This document shows positions 7,488 to 20,783 of a stretch of DNA of 64,000 bases, piece by piece. The stretch is from Aurantimonas coralicida (GTDB lineage Bacteria > Pseudomonadota > Alphaproteobacteria > Rhizobiales > Rhizobiaceae): the NCBI GenBank assembly GCA_011050685.1, contig DRFF01000169.1, positions 1 through 64,000 of the forward strand, written 5' to 3'. Below the pieces are notes generated by a model. That model had not been told where the DNA came from, made no database searches, and worked only from the letters and a program-made list of their open reading frames with translations. Both the position numbers and the translations under genes were made by a program. The first letter of the stretch is position 1. The number at the start of each line of letters is the position of its first letter.

Positions 7488-8278
7488 GTATTGGAAATTC
7501 TCGTGCCGAGAGCACCCGAGCGAGTTGCCAAACGCGATACGGCCGCTCGAACCGGAATTTTTACGGCATCCATCGACAGCGCGGCCGCGACGATCTGCGC
7601 GATCTCCGGCCGCATCCCCACGGGATCGAGCATCGGGCCAGGAAAGGCCGCTTCGGCGAGAGCCCGGGGCAAATCGACATCGACATGCCCCGCATGCCCG
7701 GCAAAGAACGGCAGGCACAGGGCCGGGCCATTGAGCCGCGCCGCCTCGGCAAGATACGGAACCTCGTCCACGAAGCCGACGCGAACGTCGCGAACCAGCC
7801 CGGCGGCGGCGATAAAGCGCGCGGCCTTCTCGGCGGCTTCGCGTGGCCGGGGATCCGACGGCGATCCATGCGCGGCGAGAAGGATCGTGGTCTCCTGCAG
7901 CGATAAATCTCGCTCCGACGCAGCGCGGCGCACGCAATCAAGGCAAAGCGCGTGCAGGGCCGGATCGAGCCCCAGCGGCGACAGCATCGCGAAGGCGCTG
8001 TCGCAGAGCTCGCCGATCCGCCGCGGCAACTCGCGGCTGACAAACCAGCCGTCCGACATGAACAATGGATAGATCGACACCTGCTGGCTTCCGAGCGTGT
8101 CGAGCGTGGCTTTGAGCGTGCCGCGACCGGCGAGCGTCGCGCCCCGCACGGTCCAGCCGTGAAGCCTCGCCGCCACACGATCGGCCAGCGCGTGCAGGTC
8201 CTCCTCGGGCCGCCCGGGCGCCGAGGGGGAGCCGTGCGCGACAATGAGCGCGGCGCGCGACTCAGTGGCTGGTGCCAT
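7484..8278 (-). CDS. cbiX: CbiX-type sirohydrochlorin chelatase family protein
   Basis: This 264-aa protein is a two-domain chelatase of the CbiX/SirB type. The N-terminal half has the AHGSPSA motif (about residue 15) and the C-terminal half repeats it as AAHGSPSDPR, and a third His-rich segment (FAGHAGH) lies near residue 210. Such enzymes insert Fe or Co into sirohydrochlorin. In a nir cluster, iron insertion to make siroheme, the substrate of NirDLGH, is the likely job (inference). ATG 8278 is preferred over 8305 because it overlaps nirN by only 17 nt and begins just before the conserved strand. Its 3' end contains the FNR-type box of the next operon. Confidence 0.82.
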   Translation of the reverse strand: MAPATESRAALIVAHGSPSAPGRPEEDLHALADRVAARLHGWTVRGATLAGRGTLKATLDTLGSQQVSIYPLFMSDGWFVSRELPRRIGELCDSAFAMLSPLGLDPALHALCLDCVRRAASERDLSLQETTILLAAHGSPSDPRPREAAEKAARFIAAAGLVRDVRVGFVDEVPYLAEAARLNGPALCLPFFAGHAGHVDVDLPRALAEAAFPGPMLDPVGMRPEIAQIVAAALSMDAVKIPVRAAVSRLATRSGALGTRISNT

Positions 8279-9812
8279 CCGAAAAGCTGATCTTGTTCCA
8301 GACATTGTACTTCCCCGAAGGCTTTCTCATCGGCAACCGGGTGACTTCCTCAAGCGTTTGCGCATCGTAGACAATGACCGCGCCGTCATCCTCCCAGACG
8401 CTGACCAGCGCATACTTGCCGTCCCGATCGAACTCGACATGGGCGACGGTGGCGCCGGGAACCGGACGCAGGGTCTTGACGATCTCCAGCGTCTGCTTGT
8501 CGATTACATGCATCGCGTCGCGGTTCGGGCCGAAGAACACATCGGCCCAGACATAGCGGCTGTTTTCGTGGCTGCGCAGGAAGAAGCCGGGACCGAGGGT
8601 CTCGATCGTCTTGACCACCTGCCAGGTCTCGATGTCGATGACCGACAGCCGCGCCTCCTTCAGGTGCGGCGTCGCCATCACCCGCCGGCCGTCTCTGATC
8701 CAGGAGATGCCCGAGCCGAGATGCGGCAGGCCGGGCAGCGGCAGCTCCGCGATCTCGCGACCGACGGTCAGGTTCACCACGACCCCGCGTTCGCCGTCGC
8801 GCGCCGCGCCGATCAGGTGGCGATAATCCGGCGTGAAGAAGAAGTCGTCGAGCGAGCTCGTCACCGCAATCCGGCGCAGCGCGAACAGCCCCTCGGACCC
8901 CGCGATCGCTTCGACCATCCCCTTCTCGTAACTGTGGACATAGCCCTCATAGACCGGTGCGGCATTGGGATCGGTCGCGATCTCCCAGATTTCCGGCGCG
9001 TCCTTGAGCGCCAGGATGAAACTGTCGCGCTGCGGCGCCTGATAGACGGCGGATACCCGCGAGGGCGTGCCGTCCTTGTCCGCCACCTCAAAGACTTTCT
9101 CCACCGACAAATCCGCGGTCGCAAGGATGGTCAGGGTGCGCGGCAGATAGTTGGCTACCGCCAGATGCTTGCCATCCTTGGAGATCGCGATGTTGCGGCT
9201 GTTCAGCCCGGCGCGGACACGGCCGATCTCGGCAAGGCTCCACAGATCGTATTTCTGCACCCAACCGTCGCGCGACATGATGAAGACGAACCGCCCGTCG
9301 GGCGTGAATTTCGGCCCGCCATGCACGGCAAAGGGCGTCGGGAAGCGATCCAGCACCGTAAAGCTGTCCCCGTCAACGACACTGACGTGATGATCGCCGG
9401 TCTCGACGACGAGGAACAAGTTCAAAGGATCGGCGTCGAAGGCCGGGGCCGTGACGGGCACATAGTCCGGGTCGAGCGTCCGGGTTTGTTCGATCTGCTC
9501 CGGACCCCAGTCCGGGATTTTCGCCAGCGACGTGGTCAGGTAATCGCCGAGAGCGGCGATCTCGTCCGGGCTCAGGGTCTCGGCGAAGCCGGGCATTTGC
9601 GTCGCGGCGCGGCCTTCGGCGATCACTACGCCAAGCTTCGGCCCGCGCATGCGTTTCAGCGTCTCCGGGATCAGCGCAGGCCCGGTGCCGCCGAGTCGGT
9701 CGGCGCCGTGGCATTCGGCGCAATACCGCGAATACTGCGCCCGCGGCTCACCCTGCGCCGCCCCGGCGAAGGCCGTCAGCAACAGGCTAGTGAAAACGAT
9801 GAACCGGATCAT
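8262..9812 (-). CDS. nirN: dihydro-heme d1 dehydrogenase NirN
   Basis: NirN is a periplasmic c-type cytochrome that oxidises dihydro-heme d1 to heme d1 in the last step of the pathway. The 516-aa product has a signal peptide (residues 1-21), one c-heme motif (C31, C34, H35 in CAECH), and an eight-bladed d1-type propeller from about residue 110 to the end, related to NirS. The conserved C-terminal block GKYNVWNK aligns with the end of NirS (GKFNVFNT here). Its start overlaps the NirJ stop by 26 nt. Lower similarity to NirS elsewhere and its place after nirJ favour NirN over a second NirS. Confidence 0.9.
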   Translation of the reverse strand: MIRFIVFTSLLLTAFAGAAQGEPRAQYSRYCAECHGADRLGGTGPALIPETLKRMRGPKLGVVIAEGRAATQMPGFAETLSPDEIAALGDYLTTSLAKIPDWGPEQIEQTRTLDPDYVPVTAPAFDADPLNLFLVVETGDHHVSVVDGDSFTVLDRFPTPFAVHGGPKFTPDGRFVFIMSRDGWVQKYDLWSLAEIGRVRAGLNSRNIAISKDGKHLAVANYLPRTLTILATADLSVEKVFEVADKDGTPSRVSAVYQAPQRDSFILALKDAPEIWEIATDPNAAPVYEGYVHSYEKGMVEAIAGSEGLFALRRIAVTSSLDDFFFTPDYRHLIGAARDGERGVVVNLTVGREIAELPLPGLPHLGSGISWIRDGRRVMATPHLKEARLSVIDIETWQVVKTIETLGPGFFLRSHENSRYVWADVFFGPNRDAMHVIDKQTLEIVKTLRPVPGATVAHVEFDRDGKYALVSVWEDDGAVIVYDAQTLEEVTRLPMRKPSGKYNVWNKISFSDGTSH

Positions 9813-10995
9813 GGCTCTTTCCCCGAAACGGCGTGACAGTCAGGCGCCCACCCGCTTTGACCCCGATCTCGGCGTCGCTCATGTAGCAGGCAGGATCCTC
9901 GGCCCAGGGATCGCCTGTGAGCTGCAATGCGCGGATTCGGGTATTGCCGCCGCACACGCTCTGATAGGCGCAAGCCCCGCAACGGCCCTTCAGCGGGCGC
10001 GGACGGCGGCGGAGCTGCGCCAGCATCGGGTCGTCACCGGTCCACAGTTCGGAGAAGCGGTGCTCCTTGACGCTGCCGATGGTGTAGTCCGACCAATAGG
10101 TGTCGGGATGCACGTTGCCCTGCGGGTCGATGTTGGCCACGCCCAGACCGGAGGAATTGCCGCCCCAGGCCTCCAGATGCGCGCGCAGATGCGCGACCCG
10201 CTCGGCCGGGAAAAGGCGTTCGGCCCAGCGCAGGAAATAGACCGCGTCAGCGTCGTTGTTGCCGGTGACGATCTCCAGCGGCATGCCTTCGGCCGCCGCA
10301 ATCCATGCGCGATCGATCAGAAGCTCCATCGCATGGCGCGTCCGCGACCAGCCGACATCCTCGCCGCGGTGCTTGTCGCCCCGTCCGGCATAGACCAGAT
10401 GCGACAAGTAGAACTTGTCCACCCCTTCGGCATCGGCCAGCGCCAGCATTTCGGACAGCTGATGGGCGTTGTCCTCGGTGATAGTGAAGCGCAGGCCGAC
10501 CTTGATGTTGCGCTCCTTGCAGGCCCGCACGCCCGCCAGCGCCTCGTCAAAGGCGCCGACCTTGCCGCGAAACCAGTCGTTGGTCTCGCCGATCCCGTCG
10601 AGGCTGATGCCGACATAGTCGAAGCCGATCTCAGCCACCCGGTCAGCCGTCGCGCCGACGATGGCCGTGCCGTTGGTGGAAAGCGCGAGATACATCTTCA
10701 TCTGCCGCGCCCGCTCGGCAATCTCGAAGACGTCGCGGCGGGCCAGCGGTTCCCCGCCGGAAAGGATCAGCGCGGGGATACCGAAATCGCCGAGATCCTC
10801 CAGCACGCCCATCGCCTGCTCATGGGTCAGCTCTCCGGGAAACGCCACATCCGCCGAACTCGTGTAGCAGTGGCGGCACCGCAGGTTGCAGCGCCGGGTC
10901 AGGTTCCAGATCACCACCGGCTTGACCGGCCCGCGGCGCGCGCACACCGGGGTCGGCTCGACCAGTTGACGCATATAATGCGAGAGGCGGAACAT
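9787..10995 (-). CDS. nirJ: heme d1 biosynthesis radical SAM protein NirJ
   Basis: NirJ is a radical SAM enzyme that acts on didecarboxysiroheme to introduce the keto functions of heme d1. The 402-aa protein has the CxxxCxxC cluster motif (C36, C40, C43), a following GGEPL segment (about residue 85), and a C-terminal SPASM-like Cys cluster (CGAC-x4-C with a further Cys). ATG 10995 overlaps the last base of the nirH stop codon by 1 nt, so the long open frame upstream of it is a shadow. It is cytoplasmic and expected to need SAM and a reductant. Confidence 0.93.
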   Translation of the reverse strand: MFRLSHYMRQLVEPTPVCARRGPVKPVVIWNLTRRCNLRCRHCYTSSADVAFPGELTHEQAMGVLEDLGDFGIPALILSGGEPLARRDVFEIAERARQMKMYLALSTNGTAIVGATADRVAEIGFDYVGISLDGIGETNDWFRGKVGAFDEALAGVRACKERNIKVGLRFTITEDNAHQLSEMLALADAEGVDKFYLSHLVYAGRGDKHRGEDVGWSRTRHAMELLIDRAWIAAAEGMPLEIVTGNNDADAVYFLRWAERLFPAERVAHLRAHLEAWGGNSSGLGVANIDPQGNVHPDTYWSDYTIGSVKEHRFSELWTGDDPMLAQLRRRPRPLKGRCGACAYQSVCGGNTRIRALQLTGDPWAEDPACYMSDAEIGVKAGGRLTVTPFRGKSHDPVHRFH

Positions 10996-11486
10996 CAGCG
11001 CCCTCCTTTGCGGCCGAGCCGCAGACCGGTTTTCTTCAGGATGCGGGTCGAATAGAGGATGTCGCCGCTGCAGCAGGCGGGGCCGAGCAGTGCCGCGATA
11101 TGCCCGCGCTTTTCCTCGACCTCGTTGCGATCGCCGCCATGCACCATGGCGAAGAGATTGTAAGGCCAGACGGGTCGCGCGCGGGGCCTCAGATAGCAGT
11201 GCGAGACGAAATCGAGCGCCCCCACATCGGCGCCAAGCCGCGTCGCCGCGCTGTCCTCCACGTCCCAGACCGTCATGCCGTTGGCGATCATGCCGAGCGC
11301 GTAATGATTGGGCGCCGCCCCGATGCGGCGGATCACGCCGCGTTCCCGCATGGCCGCCATGCGCGCGATCACCTCGGCTTCGTCCAGTCCCAACTCCGCC
11401 GCGATCGCGGCATAGGGCGCGGGCGTCAGCGGAAGCCCCGCCTGGGTGGCCTCGATGATCCCGCGGTCGATCGCGTCGATGCTCAT
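10995..11486 (-). CDS. nirH: siroheme decarboxylase subunit NirH-like
   Basis: This 163-aa protein belongs to the AsnC/Lrp-like NirD/L/G/H family, which decarboxylates siroheme to didecarboxysiroheme. It has an N-terminal winged-helix-like region (about 5-60, containing [17 protein letters not shown]) and a C-terminal ferredoxin-like domain with the conserved [13 protein letters not shown] motif. NirH rather than NirG is assigned from gene order and from the WPYNL motif, which is shared with the L half of the fusion gene. The family is firm; the exact letter is less so. It overlaps nirG by 4 nt (ATGA). Confidence 0.85.
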   Translation of the reverse strand: MSIDAIDRGIIEATQAGLPLTPAPYAAIAAELGLDEAEVIARMAAMRERGVIRRIGAAPNHYALGMIANGMTVWDVEDSAATRLGADVGALDFVSHCYLRPRARPVWPYNLFAMVHGGDRNEVEEKRGHIAALLGPACCSGDILYSTRILKKTGLRLGRKGGR

Positions 11487-11947
11487 GCCGCCACCCTGAA
11501 ACCGATGAAGAATTCCTGCAGCTTCGGAAACCGCAGCACGGCAATCCCCGTCTCCGCCTCGATTTCATCGGCGACGGCCTCGACCGCCTCCGCCGTTTCG
11601 GTCGCCAGCACGAACCACATGTTGAGACGATGCTCGCGTTGGTAATTGTGCGCGACCTCCGGATGGGCGTTGACCGCAGCCGCCACGGCCTCGAAATGCT
11701 CGGCCGGGACCTCCATCGCGCACAGGCAAAAGGCCCCTCCAATCGCGGCCGCGTCGTAGAACGGGCCGAAACGCGTGATCACGCCGGTTTCGCGCATGCG
11801 GCTCAACCGCGAAATCAGTTCGGTCTCGCTCAGGCCAAGCCGCGTCGCCGCCTGAGCATAGGGACGCGGCGACAGGGGAAACCCTTCCTGCAGGGCGTTG
11901 ACGATCCGCCGGTCGGTCGCGTCGAGTTCAGGCGCGGGACGTCTCAT
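11483..11947 (-). CDS. nirG: siroheme decarboxylase subunit NirG-like
   Basis: The 154-aa product is another Lrp-like siroheme decarboxylase component. Visible marks are the conserved [15 protein letters not shown] segment (about residue 53) and [13 protein letters not shown] (about 98), the D/G-type version of the substrate-binding strand. ATG 11947 overlaps the nirDL stop as ATGA, so the frame upstream is a shadow of nirDL. It forms one complex with NirDL and NirH in other denitrifiers. Separation of G from H rests on order and motif type. Confidence 0.85.
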   Translation of the reverse strand: MRRPAPELDATDRRIVNALQEGFPLSPRPYAQAATRLGLSETELISRLSRMRETGVITRFGPFYDAAAIGGAFCLCAMEVPAEHFEAVAAAVNAHPEVAHNYQREHRLNMWFVLATETAEAVEAVADEIEAETGIAVLRFPKLQEFFIGFRVAA

Positions 11948-12936
11948 GCCGCTGCTCCTTCCGTGGACGCCACCAACGCGCCCGTCTGCTTGAAGCAGCG
12001 AATGCTGAACAGCACCCGATGCGGCGTATCCTGAAGTCCGACCTCGCGGCTGGCGCGCTCGAGCACCGCCATCGCCTCGTCGCGGCCGCGGGCATGGATC
12101 ATGCAGTAGAGCGTGTAGGGCCAAACGCCGGGCGCCGGGCGTCGTTGATAGCAGAGCGTGACGCCGTGCACGGCGGTCAGCGCCGGTCCGATGCGGCCCA
12201 GATCGGCCTCCTTCGCCTCCCAGACCACCATGGCGTTGGATCGCCAGCCGAGCGCGCGGTGACGTACGATGACACCGATCCGCGACAGAATACCGGCCGC
12301 GGCAAGCACCTTGACCCGTTCCAGCACGTCCGCCTCGGACCGGCCGAGCGCGCGACCCATTTCGGCGAAGGGCCGGGGCACCAGCGCCAGGCCGGTCGAG
12401 AGCGCCTGCATGATCGGCCGGTCCTCCGGTTCCAGCACGCCCGCGTCGATATGTTCGCGCGCCGGCGGCACATGGCCGCCACCGTCGAGCGAGAAGCCCA
12501 GGTCGACATTGAACGCGCGCACCAGCGGCAGATCGAGGACCTCAAGTTTCGTGCGCGCGCGAATCCGGTCAAGCGTCGCGTCGACATGGGTGCGATCGGG
12601 GCCGGTCACCACGAACCAGATGTTCCAGCGGTTCTCGCGCAGATAGGAGTGGTTCACGCCCGGCTCGCCGCCGATGAGGGCGGCGATCTCGTCGATCCGC
12701 CATTCGGGAGCCGCGACGGCGGCCAGCGTGCTCGCGCCCGCGGTGCCCGGCCGACAGGTGGCGCCGACGCGGCTGACGGCGCCAACGGCCATCAGCTCGG
12801 CGAGCCGGCCAAGAACGTCCTTCTGGCGAAGGTCCATCCGCTCGGCGATCGCGGCAAACGGTCGTGGCACCAGCGGGAAATCCCGCTGCCAATTGTCGAG
12901 CAGCGCACGATCGATGCTATCGACGGTCAAGCTCAT
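11944..12936 (-). CDS. nirDL: NirD-NirL fusion, siroheme decarboxylase subunit
   Basis: The 330-aa product contains two tandem Lrp-like units of about 150 residues. The first (NirD-like) has SRVGATCRPGTAGAS and NHSYLRENRWNIWFV. The second (NirL-like, from about residue 165) has SRIGVIVRHRALGWRSN and CYQRRPAPGVWPYTLYCM. NirD-NirL fusions occur in several denitrifiers. Together with NirG and NirH it removes two carboxyl groups from siroheme in the cytoplasm. It starts 4 nt after nirF ends and overlaps nirG by 4 nt. Confidence 0.92.
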   Translation of the reverse strand: MSLTVDSIDRALLDNWQRDFPLVPRPFAAIAERMDLRQKDVLGRLAELMAVGAVSRVGATCRPGTAGASTLAAVAAPEWRIDEIAALIGGEPGVNHSYLRENRWNIWFVVTGPDRTHVDATLDRIRARTKLEVLDLPLVRAFNVDLGFSLDGGGHVPPAREHIDAGVLEPEDRPIMQALSTGLALVPRPFAEMGRALGRSEADVLERVKVLAAAGILSRIGVIVRHRALGWRSNAMVVWEAKEADLGRIGPALTAVHGVTLCYQRRPAPGVWPYTLYCMIHARGRDEAMAVLERASREVGLQDTPHRVLFSIRCFKQTGALVASTEGAAA

Positions 12937-12939
12937 CGC

Positions 12940-14106
12940 TCAGAGCCCCGTCCGGTGGGCGCGCGCGGTGAAGAAAATCCCCGACGGGCTCTCCGCCGCG
13001 ATCTCGCCCAGCTTCTCGAAACTGCGCGCGTCGTAGATATCGATGCGCCCGGCGTCGCGGACCGAAACCCAGACCTCGTGGCCGCGGGCGGTGAATTCCA
13101 TGTGCAGCACGGCGGGTCCCGGCGTCAGCGTATGGATCACCTCGCCCGAAAGCGTATCGATCACCTCGATCGTATCGTTCAAAGGGTGAGCGAAATTGAC
13201 CCAGACCTGGCGCCCGTCCGGGCGGGCGACGGCGAAGACCGGCTGGCCGTGGGTTGCCGTGCGCCCCACCTCCGCCAGCGTCCGCGCGTCCACCCAGAGC
13301 ACTTCGTGCCGCCCGACGGCGGGCAGGACAAAACGGTCGCCCGCCAGCGCCCAGCCTTCCAGATGCGGCATCTTGTAGACCGGCAGCGCTTCCTCGCCCT
13401 TGCCGTAGCCCGAAAGAATCCGCCGCGGAACCGGCGGTTCCTGCCACAGATCGAGCGCCGTCAGCCCGTCCTCGCCGAACAACCCCACGATGTAGCGCCG
13501 TCCGTCGCCGGTGATCAGCGCGTCATAGGGGTTCGTCCCGATACCGCCGATCCGGGTGATCGCCGGTTCCTCGCCGGAGAAGTCCGCGATCCACGTCTCC
13601 CCCGCGTCCCACAGGGTGAAGACGAAGCGCCGCCCCGGCGCGTCGACCAGGCCGATGGTCTTCGACCCGGTCGGGATGTCGGCGACGCTCTCCAGCGTTT
13701 CGGCATCGAAGACGCGCACGCCGCCCGGCTCGTAGTTCGAGACCGCGACGAGTTGCCCGTCGTCGGAGATCGCGCCGCCGATAGCGTTGCCGGACTGCAT
13801 GACGCGGGCCGCGATCGACTGGGCCAGCAGATCGACCTTGGTCAGCCCGCCGTCGCGCCCGAAAACGAAGGCGAAACGCTCGTCCGCCGAGAACACCACC
13901 GAAGCATGGGACAGATCGCCCAGGCCCTCGACCCGCCCGATCGCGGCGTGCTCGGACTGGTCGATGATCAGCAGCGAGCCCGAGGCCCGTTCTACAACCA
14001 CGCCCAGATCGCCGGTGGCACGGGGCTCCTGCGCCTGGGCGACGCCAAGGAAGACCGCGGAAATCGACGCCAGCATGATCAGGCCAAGGGAAAAGCCACC
14101 GCTCAT
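12940..14106 (-). CDS. nirF: heme d1 biosynthesis protein NirF
   Basis: NirF is a periplasmic d1-propeller protein without a c-heme domain that acts late in heme d1 synthesis. The 388-aa protein has a signal peptide (about residues 1-25) with no CxxCH motif, then a seven- to eight-bladed beta-propeller resembling the d1 domains of NirS and NirN; the C-terminal part has the family-typical VEVIDTLSGE-like strand and the SPSGIFFTARAHR ending. Its start overlaps the nirC stop as ATGA. Absence of the c-heme motif separates it from NirN. Confidence 0.92.
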   Translation of the reverse strand: MSGGFSLGLIMLASISAVFLGVAQAQEPRATGDLGVVVERASGSLLIIDQSEHAAIGRVEGLGDLSHASVVFSADERFAFVFGRDGGLTKVDLLAQSIAARVMQSGNAIGGAISDDGQLVAVSNYEPGGVRVFDAETLESVADIPTGSKTIGLVDAPGRRFVFTLWDAGETWIADFSGEEPAITRIGGIGTNPYDALITGDGRRYIVGLFGEDGLTALDLWQEPPVPRRILSGYGKGEEALPVYKMPHLEGWALAGDRFVLPAVGRHEVLWVDARTLAEVGRTATHGQPVFAVARPDGRQVWVNFAHPLNDTIEVIDTLSGEVIHTLTPGPAVLHMEFTARGHEVWVSVRDAGRIDIYDARSFEKLGEIAAESPSGIFFTARAHRTGL

Positions 14107-14417
14107 TCGTTGCCTCCGTCCAAGAGATAGCCGGCGATCCAGGCCGCCTCGTCCTCGCTGAGGAGCGGGCGCCAGGGCGGCATCGCGGTTCCCGGAACGC
14201 CATCGAGAATGATGGCGACAAGCCCGTCGGGCTGCGTCCCGGCCAGCGTCTCAGCGCGGATATCCGGACCCAGCCCGCCTTTCAGCGTCATTCCGTGGCA
14301 TGAGCCGCAATCCTGCAGCACCAAACGCTCGAGTTCAGCTGCCCGACCCGGCGGCAGCTCCTGCGCCAACGCCGGTGCCCCGATAACGAGCAAAAGCGCC
14401 GCCAGAACCTCACGCAT
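14103..14417 (-). CDS. nirC: cytochrome c55X-type protein NirC
   Basis: NirC is a small periplasmic monoheme cytochrome c associated with NirS maturation or electron delivery. The 104-aa product has a signal peptide ending near residue 18 (APALAQ), the heme motif C37-C40-H41 (CGSCH) and a distal Met ligand near residue 80 (TAMPPW). ATG 14417 gives a standard signal peptide. An in-frame ATG at 14432 would add five residues and cannot be excluded, as neither has a strong Shine-Dalgarno sequence. It overlaps the end of nirE by 8 nt. Confidence 0.88.
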   Translation of the reverse strand: MREVLAALLLVIGAPALAQELPPGRAAELERLVLQDCGSCHGMTLKGGLGPDIRAETLAGTQPDGLVAIILDGVPGTAMPPWRPLLSEDEAAWIAGYLLDGGNE

Positions 14418-15198
14418 GAGCCAACGGCGCATGAACGGCGGCAAGATGCGTGAACATTTCGGCGGGTGACGAGCGGTAAAGCGAGACGACATCGCCGATC
14501 AGGAACAGCACCGGGCCGGTGAGACGCGCCTCGGCCATGTCGCTGGCGATCCGGTCCAGACGGGAGGTCAGCCGCCGCTCGCGCGGCGTCGTCGCATTGG
14601 CGATGGCCAGCACCGGCGTTGTTGCGGGCATGCCGTGCGCGGTCAGCCGTTCGGAAATCTCGGCGATATTGGCAGCCCCCATATAGACGACCAGCGTGGT
14701 CTGGCTGTCCGCCAGTCCCGGCCATTCAAGGTCGAGCGGCCTGTCGCTCCGGCAGTGTCCGGTCACGTAGCGCACCCCCGTCGCCAGCCCGCGATGGGTC
14801 AGCGGCACACCGGTGACGGCGGCAGCCCCCTGCGCCGCCGTGATGCCGGGGACGATGTCGACCGGGATTCCCGCGGCCAGCAAGGCTTCCGCCTCTTCCG
14901 AGCCGCGGCCGAAGATGAAAGGGTCGCCGCCCTTCAATCGCACCACCGTCTGCCCTTCGAGTGCCAGCTCGACGAGGATTTCGTTGATCCGCTCCTGCGG
15001 AACCGGATGGGAGGTCGGCGCTTTGCCGACCGGCACAAGCCGCGCGGTCGGCGGCGCCAGCGCCAGCACCTCGGGCGACACTAGACGGTCATGGACCACG
15101 ACATGCGCCAGTTCCAGCACGCGCGCCGCTTTCAACGTCAAAAGCTCCGGATCGCCCGGACCCGCCCCGACCAAAAACACCCGTCCACGCGTCTTCAT
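14410..15198 (-). CDS. nirE: uroporphyrinogen-III C-methyltransferase NirE
   Basis: This 262-aa SUMT/CobA-family methyltransferase makes precorrin-2 from uroporphyrinogen III with two SAM molecules, the first committed step toward siroheme and heme d1. Family motifs are VGAGPGDPELLT (residues about 10-21), VVRLKGGDPFIFGRG (about 84-98), and the VYMG region near 172. It lies between nirS and nirC, so it is named nirE rather than cobA. A precorrin-2 dehydrogenase is not in the window and would be supplied elsewhere. Confidence 0.93.
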   Translation of the reverse strand: MKTRGRVFLVGAGPGDPELLTLKAARVLELAHVVVHDRLVSPEVLALAPPTARLVPVGKAPTSHPVPQERINEILVELALEGQTVVRLKGGDPFIFGRGSEEAEALLAAGIPVDIVPGITAAQGAAAVTGVPLTHRGLATGVRYVTGHCRSDRPLDLEWPGLADSQTTLVVYMGAANIAEISERLTAHGMPATTPVLAIANATTPRERRLTSRLDRIASDMAEARLTGPVLFLIGDVVSLYRSSPAEMFTHLAAVHAPLAHA

Positions 15199-15255
15199 AG
15201 CTTTCTCCCGGACTGATCGAGTCGGGGCGGCGTGTGCCGCCGTCCCGGGCGCGCG

Positions 15256-19205
<3,950 letters not shown>

Positions 19206-19209
<4 letters not shown>

Positions 19210-20138
19210 GACCTTACCTGACCCGGCGCCGCTTCATGACGATTTGCGCCGCCGCCGCCCTGCCCCGCCAGGCTCTAGCCGAGGCGCCGGTGACACGCTG
19301 GCGTGGCGCGGCACTGGGCGCCGAGGCCTCCATGACGCTGATCGGAATAGGGGGGTACGCCGCCGACGAGATCTTTGCCGCCACACAGGCCGAAATCGAC
19401 CGGCTTGAGGGAATCTTCAGCCTGTATCGCGCCGGTTCGGCATTGGCCCGCCTGAACCTTGAAGGACGGCTGGATACTCCGCCCGCCGAGCTGGTCGAAC
19501 TCCTCGCCCTGTCGGATTCGCTCCATCGCGTGACCGGCGGCGCCTTCGATCCGACGATCCAGCCCCTATGGCAATTGCACGCTTTGGCCGCGCAGGAGCA
19601 ACGGCGGCTCGAAGCCGAAGAGATTGCCGAGGCCAGGAAACGGACGGGTTGGGTGCATCTGCGTCACAGCCCGGACGCGGTCGGCTTCAGGCGCGACGGC
19701 ATGGCTTTGACGCTCAACGGCATCGCGCAAGGGTACATCGCCGACCGGGTGGCGGCGCTGGTCCGCGCACGCGGACTGACCGACATTCTGATCGACATGG
19801 GCGAGATCGCCGCTCTCGGCCGCCGCCCCGATCGAACGCCCTGGCGCGCCGCGATCGCGACGCCGGACGGCGAGATCGTCGGCGAGGTCCCGCTCGGCGA
19901 TCGCGCGCTGGCTACCTCGGCGCCGCTCGGCACGCAGTTGGACAAGGCGGGCCGTGTCGGTCACATCCTCGATCCGCGGACGGGGCGCGTCGAAGCCCGC
20001 TGGCGACTGGTGTGCGTGGCGGCGGACAGCGCCGCGCTGGCCGACGGCCTGTCGACCGGCTTCTGCCTGATGCCTCGCCATGCGATCGAAACGGTCCTGC
20101 AGGCCCATCCGAACGTATCGCTCGAAGCAATCCTTTGA
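19206..20138 (+). CDS. nirX: NirX, ApbE-family FAD:protein FMN transferase
   Basis: The 310-aa product is an exported ApbE-type flavin transferase that attaches FMN covalently to Thr in partner proteins. It begins with a twin-arginine-type signal (RRRFM) and an Ala-rich hydrophobic stretch to about residue 25. Family motifs are GGAFDPTIQPLW (about 108), LNGIAQGYIADR (about 170), and the Asp-containing HILDPRTG near 255. The ATG overlaps the nirI stop (ATGA), so it very likely flavinylates NirI. Confidence 0.92.
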
Positions 20139-20213
20139 CCTGTGATCGTTGAGAGGCGCACGAACCAAAGACGGGGCAGTTCTTGACCTGCCTTGCCGCC
20201 GCCCACCAGTTCC

Positions 20214-20783
20214 TCAGACCGCAAGCGCGGGCGCAAGCTCCGGCGGCAGATCGAATTCGGCGGCGACGCGCGCGCGTCCCTTGGCCGACATCTTGCGCGC
20301 GGTCTTGACGACGATGCCGAAGATTTTTTCCTGGTCGTGCGTGGCGGCGAAATCCGCGAAATACCAGCGCAGGAACACCAGGCAGATCACGTCCTCCAGC
20401 ATCTGCACCTCCGGGTCGCGCTTGATCCCCTCCTTGCGCAGCATCTGCGCCACGCGCGCGCCATCCGATTCGCTGTAGCCCGCCGCGATCATCAATTCCG
20501 CCACCCGCGCGCCATGCGCCAGCGCCTGCGCTTTCCGCCAGGCGTGATAGCCCTCGCGGCTGTTGGGATACGCGCTTCGCGGCAGCTTCCAACGCTCGAT
20601 GTGCTGTCCGCGCGCCGCGATCCGCAGATGCTCGGAGGCACCCGGGCAGATTCGATCGAGCTCCCCTGCCATCCGCCGGCCATAGACAAGCGCCGCCGGT
20701 TCCCGCGTCTCCGCTTCCAGCGTCGGATCGGCGGAATTGGCCCTGTCGATCGCGACGATGACTGCCTCGAATCGCCCGCTCAT
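20214..20783 (-). CDS. DUF4202 family protein
   Basis: The 189-aa cytoplasmic protein matches the DUF4202 family by its opening (FEAVIVAIDRANSADP), the central RSAYPNSREGYHAWRKAQ block, and the C-terminal EDVICLVFLRWYFADFA motif. The molecular function of this family is unknown. It overlaps the stop of the Crp/Fnr gene by 4 nt, so the two are co-translated, and both sit at the edge of the nir cluster. This coupling suggests a link with denitrification or nitrogen and sulfur metabolism, but no activity can be stated. Start ATG 20783 is supported by the overlap. Confidence 0.85.
   Translation of the reverse strand: MSGRFEAVIVAIDRANSADPTLEAETREPAALVYGRRMAGELDRICPGASEHLRIAARGQHIERWKLPRSAYPNSREGYHAWRKAQALAHGARVAELMIAAGYSESDGARVAQMLRKEGIKRDPEVQMLEDVICLVFLRWYFADFAATHDQEKIFGIVVKTARKMSAKGRARVAAEFDLPPELAPALAV

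Noticed and set aside
9649-11055. Long open frame of 468 codons on the plus strand opposite nirN/nirJ
   Set aside because: It is an antisense shadow of high-GC coding DNA: the minus strand carries nirN and nirJ with intact catalytic motifs, and the plus-strand product has Arg/His/Gln-rich composition with no ribosome binding site.
12019-14130. 703-codon plus-strand frame opposite nirDL and nirF
   Set aside because: Same reason: shadow frame of two well-supported genes, with low-complexity Arg/Asp-rich product.
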